From Aquarana catesbeiana (taxonomy: Eukaryota; Chordata; Amphibia; Anura; Ranidae), in NCBI RefSeq assembly GCF_042186555.1, contig NC_133326.1, forward strand, positions 497,454,063 through 497,518,062: a stretch of DNA of 64,000 bases, written 5' to 3'. Positions 52,601-61,600 of this stretch are shown piece by piece. Under the pieces are notes generated by a model. The model did no database searches, had not been told where the DNA came from, and was given only the letters and a program-made list of their open reading frames with translations. How positions within the stretch are numbered: position 1 is the first letter of the stretch; every line of letters starts with the position of its first letter. Both the position numbers and the translations under genes were made by a program.

Positions 52601-55600
52601 CAGACGCTATTGCTAGCGCCAAAACGCCTGAAAATTGCCTCAGTGTGAAAGGGGTCCAAATGTTTTTGAAATAATTCAATCTTGATTTCCAATTACAAAG
52701 TATATGTGTTATTAGATTCTAGACTGTAAGCTCTAACGAGCAGGGCCCTCTGATCCCTCCTGTATTGAATTGTATTGTAACTGTAATGTCTGCCCTCATA
52801 TTGTAAAGCGCTGCACAAACTGTTGGCGCTATATAAATCCTGTATAATAATAATAATAATAATATTAGCTGCAAAACCTCTACAATGAATTTATTAATGC
52901 ATTTCTTTAAAAAAAACAGAAGCACCCTTGACCTCTATAGCTTCAATAATCGTATGTTTTAATGTGTTGGCATTTGAATTACCTATGAAATATCTAAACT
53001 CCTATTTGCATTCACTAGTATGAATGATGGAAGTAAAGATTACCTTGACATCCTCTCTCCAGTGGAAGTGTTACTGTAGACCTCGTTCTCTTTCCTACTT
53101 TTGTCAGCATAGTACTGCAAGAAGGTGTGTTTGTTTCTGTGTAAATAATCCACCAGGTCTCCGAATCTGCAGTATTCTGTCACTATGTAGATCGGTCCTG
53201 GTAACCCAAGAAATGGTACATCTTAAATATGATATAGCACACATAGGAAAGGAATCTTTACTGTAAGAGTAGTAAGGATGTGGAATTCTCTTCCACAGGC
53301 AGTTGTTTCAGTGGGGAGCATCGATAGTTTAAAAAAAACTATTAGATAAACACCTGAATGACCACACCATACATTGATATACAATGTAATACTGACATAT
53401 AATCACACACATAGGTTGGACTTGATGGACTTGTGTCTTTTTTCAACCTCACCTACTATTTAACTATGTATATGGCCCCCATTGCCCCAAATGACCAAGG
53501 CAGCACTTATTAAAAAGTAATACATTTACAAACCCATCCTGCCTGTGGTTAACAACTGAATCTTACTTTCTCGAAGAACTCATCCCTACACAGTTACTAC
53601 CTTTAGTATTATGTCCACTTCTCTTTACATTGTAAGCACAAGCAGGGCTCTCCCTAACCCTCTTGACTTAAATTATATTGTAACTGTACTATCTCTCCTT
53701 ACTTTGTAAAGATCTGTGGAAACTCTCTGTGCTATTTAAATCCTGTATAATAATAGTAATATTAATAATAATAATAATAATAATGTGTATGCTGTGCCCA
53801 TATGTTTTGTTTAGGCATGTGACGTATTTTTTTTTTTTTTTAATATTTTTTTCTTTTTGCATGTTTTTACACATTAATGTTTATTTTTATAAATAATATC
53901 TTATTCATTCAGTTTTACTAAACCTATGATGTTATAAGGGAAATTATTAAAAAGTTCAACTTAATTGCACAACGTTTTGTGCTAGCATGTCCAGCCATTC
54001 AAAAGAAAGGGTACAAATGATTTTAGATTGTCTATACTGCAATACCAGATACCACCAGGAGAGGTAAATATGTTATATTATCCAAGTAACGTGGGATGAA
54101 AAGCTCTTTCTAATACTAATGCCCCGTACACACGATCAGACTTTCTGACAACAAAACCGTGGATTTTTGTTCGAAGGTTGTTGGCTTCAACTTGTCTTGC
54201 ATACACACGGTCACACAAATGTTGGCCAACAATTACCAACATGGGAACGTGGTGACGTACAAGACGTACGACGAGCCGAGAAAAAAGAAGTTCAATAGCC
54301 AGTGCGGCTCCTTCTGCTTGATTCCGAGCATGCGTGAACTTCTGTGCGTTGGACTTGTGTACACACGTTTGGAAATTCCGACAACAAAGTTTTGTTGGTG
54401 GAAAATTTGAGAACCTGCTAGCCAACATTTGTTGGCGGAAAGTCTGACAACAAATGTTCAATGGAGCATACAGTACACACGGTCAGACTTTCAGACAACA
54501 AGCTCACATCCAACATTTGTCGTCGAAAAATCCGATCGTGTGTACGGGGCATTAGTCTACATGAACACAAGCATACTGTATGAAATATGCTGCCAGAATA
54601 TGGCAGAAATAATGCTTCTAATGTTGCATATTTATTCATACGTGCGTATTCTAGCCACTGGAATAAATTTGCGTGCAAATGCACAAGTTTATGTGTGTTT
54701 AAGAGTGTACGGGCATAAATTAGATTATTATTTCTGTTGTTTTCCACAATGCCTGCTGCGCCAAAATGTATGTTTGGGTAAAGCAAATGCTGTTAAGTTC
54801 TAATCCATCTTGATTTAACATTTAACAAAATAGCTTGTGGTTTATACTGATTCCTAGCATGCTATGTCAGCAGTAGTACTGCTGCATTGTTTTTCATTGG
54901 AACTTTAGTTGTGTACCTTAACTGAGCACAGTAACTTGTGTTTTCAGCATACTGGCTTTTTTATGAGTTTCCCCAATTTCAATAGAGAACGGGAAATACG
55001 CTTTCCCTTTTCTGCATTGTCAAGTTCTTGTTTAGCAGTTCACAGACCTCCACCATTATACCCATTTATGATCATCTGTAGTAACTAACACTGTACATTG
55101 TTGTTCTAGGAGAGAAGAAACTGTATCTCTCACAACTTATAAGACATGAATGGAAAGTTGAAACTAAGAGCACTAAAATGGTCAGTCCACCCACAATCAG
55201 TATTTTTGTTATAAACTGAGTCTGGTAGGCTAAGACAGTCCCTAGTTTCCTATCTGTATTTCATACGGTGAGATCACTTTGCCATAACTTTAATCCTGGG
55301 AGTTTGGGATGTTTCAGCCTACTTTTGCATGTTCCAGCTTCTCCTTTAGCATTCTCTGTCCTATAAATAAAATGAAAATAAAAACTCCACAGAGGGAACT
55401 ACAAAAGGTGTCCAGATCCAGAAATTCTCACTAATCGAATCCCTGAGTGACATACAAAACTCTTGGGTGGTTTACCCCGCCAGCATCTACCAGACAATCC
55501 TCTGGACCTTGGGTAGGAAGTCTGATTGACTCATTGCCTCAGGTATTTCCCTGAGTGAACATTGTTACCTCTGCCAGTCCTCTAGATTTTCCACGTGGGA

Positions 55601-58600
55601 CCAGAGAATTTATATGTAAGAATGCTGCTCTTTCACTGTGCATTGTATATCCAAGACAAACTTTAGGGGGGCCGGACTGCTGTGAGAGTAGAAAGTGTCC
55701 TAGCACCAATGGGAGTAGACAATGTTTCGGGCTTGGTGGTCAGCGAGAGTAAATAAAATTACATAGTGCTTGTGGTTAGTAGGGAGAAGAATAGTGCCCC
55801 ATCATTGGTGTTAGTGGGAGTAATAATGTCCCATCATTTGTTCCAGTGGGAGGAATAGTGCTCATTATTTTATATCCATGGGAGGAATAGTGCCCTATCG
55901 TTGCTGTCAGTGGGAGGAGTAGTGCCATATTATTGGGCCTCATTATTGGTGTCAGTAGGAGGAATAATGGCTCGTATCAGTGGGATAAATTGTGCCCCAA
56001 TTGCAGGATAAAGACGGACAAAGGGCTGCATCTGGCTGGTGGGCTGCAGTTTGGAGACTGCTATCCTAGATGGAGGAATCAAGATGACCAAGGGAACAAC
56101 CCAAGGCTCTGTGCTTATCAGAGAGAGGCGGGAAGGAGGCATCAAATTCTTCACGCTTTAGTGCCATATTCAGCTGAACAAAATGCGAGTTTGGGGGCGA
56201 TTTGAAAGACATCTGTGCGGGTTTATGCACAGATGTCTATTGAAATCGCCCCCGAAGTCACCAAAAGTAGTGCAGGAACTACTTTTGGGAATCGGTGCGG
56301 CTTCGCACCAAATCTGTTGGTGCCGTTGCCAGCAATAGGCTCTGATTTGGCATGTAATTTGACATGTCAAATCGCATGTCAAATTGGCCCGATGTGAATG
56401 GGGGCTCACAGTTCTAGTTTTATGAATAAAAGCTCCTATATAATTTTTCTGGGTTGGGAGGCTAAGTAGATTCCTACTTCCTTTCTTGCTGCTTTTCCTA
56501 ATAGTAAATTGATAAGTTGTAAAATTTGAGTCCTCTGAGCAGTCATCTGGGCCAATGCAGGAGCCTAAAGATTATACATATTTGGGCACCCATCAGCACA
56601 CAACGTCCTCTGAAATGTTAGCTTTGAGCAGACTGACCCTTTAAACAGATATCAGCATGCAACAGTCTAGTGCTAGCATCATCTGTAGATGCTATGAGTT
56701 ACAACATATCTGGGTCACTTGCTAAAAGATCGTCTGTAAGCCCTGGATTGTACAAAAGTCACATCTAAGCAGTAAAACATTATAAATTACCTCCTTTCGT
56801 ACATGCAGCTAACAAGTTGACAATATTCAGGTGTGGACCTAGATGACTCATGATCTTCAGCTCAGACATAAGAGCCTGCTTCTCACTGCTCCTGGCAGTG
56901 GCTGTGAAAACACATTCATGGTATATGTGTAAATAAACATTCATATTGTAAGAATATTCAGACATAACACATTTTATGTTTTGATTTTAGAATTTCTGCC
57001 AGAAACACAACTCACATTTTAGCATCTTCACAGCTACTTTTGTGGTGGACTGAGCGTGGCCTAATCCGTGAGCTGTAGCTTCAACAACTCTACCAAATGC
57101 ACCAGAGCCAAGGGTTCGACCTGTAAGCAAAATAAATAATGCTTTCTCAATAGAATCAATGGAGTTTTTCCAGTGAATTAGAAGTGCGCACAGGATTGAT
57201 TTAGTGGGACAAGAGATCCTCAGGTTGGGAGGGGTAGAGGCACATGTAGAAGGAGTATTCCTGTTTCTATATGAGGAATAATAGGGGTTTAAAGTGGTTG
57301 TAAAAAAACTAATTTATTCATCAGTTTAGGCCGATATATATTCTTTTACATATTTTTGGTAAAAAAAAAAACGCAATAGGCGTATATTGATTGGTTTTTG
57401 CAAAAGTTATCACGTCTACAAACTACAAACTACTGTATAGATTTAGGGACTTTTATTTATTTTTTATTGTTTTTACTGGTAATGTTTTTTTAGCGAGACT
57501 GCGACATTGTGGCGGACAAATCTGACCCCAAATGACACTTTTTGGGGACCAGTGACATTATTACATTGATCAGTGCTATAAAAATGCACCGATCAATGTA
57601 AAAATGATACTGGCAGAGAAGGAGGTAACACTTGGGGGCGATCAAGGGGTTAAGTGTGTTCCCTGGGTGTGTAGGGGAGATGGGCTCACTGGAACATGAC
57701 AGAGATCACTGTTCCTGATCACTGGGAACAGAAGATGTCTGACATGTCACTATGCAGAATGGGGAATCACCTTGTTTACATAGGCAGTTCCCCTTCCTGC
57801 CTCTGTACACAGTGGTCGCAGGTCGCCAGCGGACATCAAGTCCGCAGGTCCCACGGGAGCACACCGGCTATCCTCCTTGCATGGACCGACGTACAAGTAC
57901 GTCGGTTTGCGCAGGAGAGTCGACCTGCCACTGTATATCTGCGTGAGCTGGTCGGCAAGTGGTTAAAGTGGTTGTAAACCCTCACATATACCCAGGGAAA
58001 TTACTGGCTTCAGCTGGTGCACAGAGATGAAACAAATTCTCCTACCTAAGTTTTACTTGTTTATCTGCAGCCCTCTCTTCCCTACACCCCTTCAAAAGGG
58101 CAGAATCATGTAAAAATCCTTCTCCGTCTGTTAGTATCACAGTGGAGGGGGCGGAGAGCTGAACTTAGAGTGTGTGAGAGCTGATTGGATGAAAGGCACA
58201 CACCCCCATCACAAATTTATCTCATGTGTCGGAAAGCACCAGAGAGAAATGACACTTAGAGCTTTGGAGAGAGATAAGTAAACACTACAGATATATATGT
58301 GCTTTGTTCAGATTTCATAACTGAGGGTTATAACCACTTTAAACCAAAACCTGTTTTCTAGTTCTGGGTGGTGTGGAGAAGAATTAGAACATCTGTTGGG
58401 TTTTTTTACTGCTCTCAGGGGCTTAATCTGAAAACTGTACCTTTGTTTCCGGGCCTGCTGATATTGGAAAATTCTGCATCGGGGGCACCGACAGAAATAA
58501 AAATATGACAGGGGATCTTCTCTTTACCTACTCTACTGAAGAGAAGTATTTTTATTTTTGTCTGTGTTGCTGTTGGAAAGGTTCATGTCTGGTAAAATGT

Positions 58601-61600
58601 TGTGAGCAGAACAGCAAGTAAGGGGGAAAGCTCTCTAATGGTGCTCCAGGTAACAGTAAAGACTTGACGAGAGTTGTGTCCCTTCCCCACCCTGTCCAAA
58701 ACTATGAAAATACGTTTTGATTCGACATACACTTTAGCCAGACATTGTTTTGAATATTCATTCTTCACAAACCAAGTAAAGGAAAGTGGCAGGGGAGTAA
58801 TTTCCCATTATTTTGTGCTAAAATGTGTCGCTCTTTCTCAACCTCAATGTTGTGTGGAATATTAGGGGGCCTACTGGAAGGCTCTTATGTTTTTAATTTT
58901 AAGGGTTTTTTTTTTTTTTTTAATAAATGGATAAAAATAAATTAACTTTTTTATGGAAAAAGGTGTGGTATTGGTGATTTAGGGGATTGTATATAAATTA
59001 CAAATACATATTATGCAGGAAGTCATATTTGAATTCCTTTGAATCACACTGGCTCATCGCCATGCTCACTATTAACCACTTGGGGGCACTCTTTGCCTAT
59101 TCACTGTTTCACAGTCTAATTTGCAGCCCATTTCAATAATGATGCCTACAGTTTCGTTTTACTATTGCCATCTAACTGCGAACAAGCAATTTGCATTCCC
59201 ATTATGTAGCTATATGCTGTCTCTTTTTCCAATGGTAATAAAGCATAACGAGCAACCAGCAATAAAAACACTAATGAGTCAGTACAGCTTTTAGTAAACT
59301 TGTTCTGGAATGTGTGAAGAGAGGTGATGACAAGTGTATTATTATTATTATTATTATAGACCAATATGCAGAGTACGAACATTAAAAGTGGAAATAGTTG
59401 GACTGCGTCATGCAATACTTGTTGCTAGGTAATCGTGGCGGGTCTAAAATTCTGACTTTTAAAGCATAAAAAATAGAAGAAAAAAAAAATACACTTGTAG
59501 TATTGGTAAGGACACTGGGTTCACAGTTATCACAGATTTGACCAGGTTCATATGTCTAAGACAGAGTTAGATGCAAGCCAATGAAAACACAATATGAGCT
59601 ATGACATAAAACAGAACTCCATTCAAAAATGTGCGAGATAAAAATAAATGGCCCATTAAAAAGATAGAATTAAAAAAAATTGCAGTTTTCAGCTTTTCAG
59701 CATTTTTTCCCGCAGTACTTCTTTTCTTCCACAAGATGCCCTCAGTCTGCAGGATCAATTAACCCACTTACTCTGAGCCCAGGTCGCCCTGGACCTTGTC
59801 CCAGCCTGGACAGTGAAATGAAAAGCAGCACTGTGATGAGCTTATCTCTCTGTCACTCTTCTATATCCTCCTATCAGCATGCTTCTTGTCACCACATGAA
59901 CTGATTGGCTGCTTGTGTTGCTTCAACCTCTCACACCTAAGCTCAGATACAAGTACTACAAGAGGATGACAAAAGGTCTAATTTATGTAATTATTCTGCT
60001 TGTATTTAATCATACGTGTACAGTGGGTATAGAAAAAAAAATAGTTGATTTGCAGCCTGAAATGAACACAAACACAGTTTTTGTTTTATCCAGCTATATT
60101 TAGTCAGTGCAACTTATAACATCCAAGTGAAAGATATAACACCAACATGTCAGAAAAACAAAACAAAAACAGAACCACTGAGTTGGAAAAAGGATCACCC
60201 CTTATGTCAGTATTTTGTTGAACCACCTTTGCATTAATTATAGCCTATAGTCTGTTGGGATATGTCTCTACTAACTTTGCATATCAAGACTTTGCAATAT
60301 TTTCCCACTCTTCTTTACAGAACTGCTCAAGTTCAGTTATATTTGAGGGTGACCGTTTGTGGACTGCAGTCTTCAAATAATTCCACAGACTTTCAATGGG
60401 GTTTAAGTCTAGTCTCTGACTAGGCCATGCAAGGACATTCACCCTTTTCTCTCTCAACCACTGTGTGGTCATTTTTGCTGTGTGCTTTGGGTCATTGTCA
60501 TGTTGGAAGGTAAACCTTCTTCCCATTGACAACTTTCTGGCAGAGGACAGCAGATTTTCCCCAAGAATTTGATGATCCGTTTTCCTTCTATAGTTGAATA
60601 ACTGCCCCAGTCCCTGCTGCAAACACCCCTATAACAAGATATTACCACCTCCCTGCTTTACAGAATACTTTATTAATCCCAATTTCCCTTTGGGCTTATT
60701 AAAGTATTCTGTATAAAGTATTCTGTAAACTATTCTGTACTATAGGAATGGTGTTATTTGGATGGTGAGCTGTATTGGATTTCCGCCAGACATATCGTTT
60801 GGTGTTGAAGCCAAATAAATAAATTTAAGTCTCATCTGACCATAACACCTTTTTCCATGTGGCCTCAGAATCTTCAAGGTGCATTTAGGCAAAGCTCAGT
60901 CATGACTGCATGTGGCCTTTGAGTGTTTTTTCTCTTGCAACCCTCCCATACAAGCCACATTTGTGGAGAATTTGTGATATTGTTGTCCCATGCACACAAT
61001 GACTACTCTTTGTCATAAATTCCTGCAACTGCTTCCCCAAGAATTTGATGATATGTTGCCCCATCCATTTTTCTTCTATAAGTGAATAACTGCCCCAGTC
61101 CCTTATGCAAACACCTCTATAACAGGATAATACCACCTCCCTGCTTTACAGAATCATTTATTAATCCCAATTTCCCTTTGGCATTAATAAAGTAGAGTTG
61201 CTGTAGGCCTCCTAGTAGCCTCTCTGACCAGTTTCCTCCTGGCTCTTTCATCCAGTTTGGAGAGAGGTCCTAATCCAGGGAAGATCTGTGTTGTACCGAA
61301 TACCTTCCACTTCTTAATCATAGACTTCACTGTGCTTCTAGGCATTGATAACGCCTTTGAAATATTTTTGCATCCATCTCCTGGCTTGTGCCTGTCCACA
61401 ACTTTATCCCGAAGATCTTATGACAGTGCCTTGCCACCCATAGTTGATTGCTTCAGTTGCACTACCAGGGACTGAAATGCTCCAGGGAAGCTCTTTTCAT
61501 GTTGAGCTAAAAAAATGGCCACAGCTAATTACAGTTTAAAGTCAAATGGCTTTGTGTGCCATTGAGAAAGTGCAGCACACAGCACAGCTCTCCCTGGGGA

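Noticed and set aside
52170..52692. ORFs of 108-133 residues on both strands
   Set aside because: They lie over the ACCCTTTTCACACTG MITE.
54078..54803. ORFs of 122-127 residues on both strands
   Set aside because: They span a MITE with perfect TIRs, and the coding look comes from inverted repeats.
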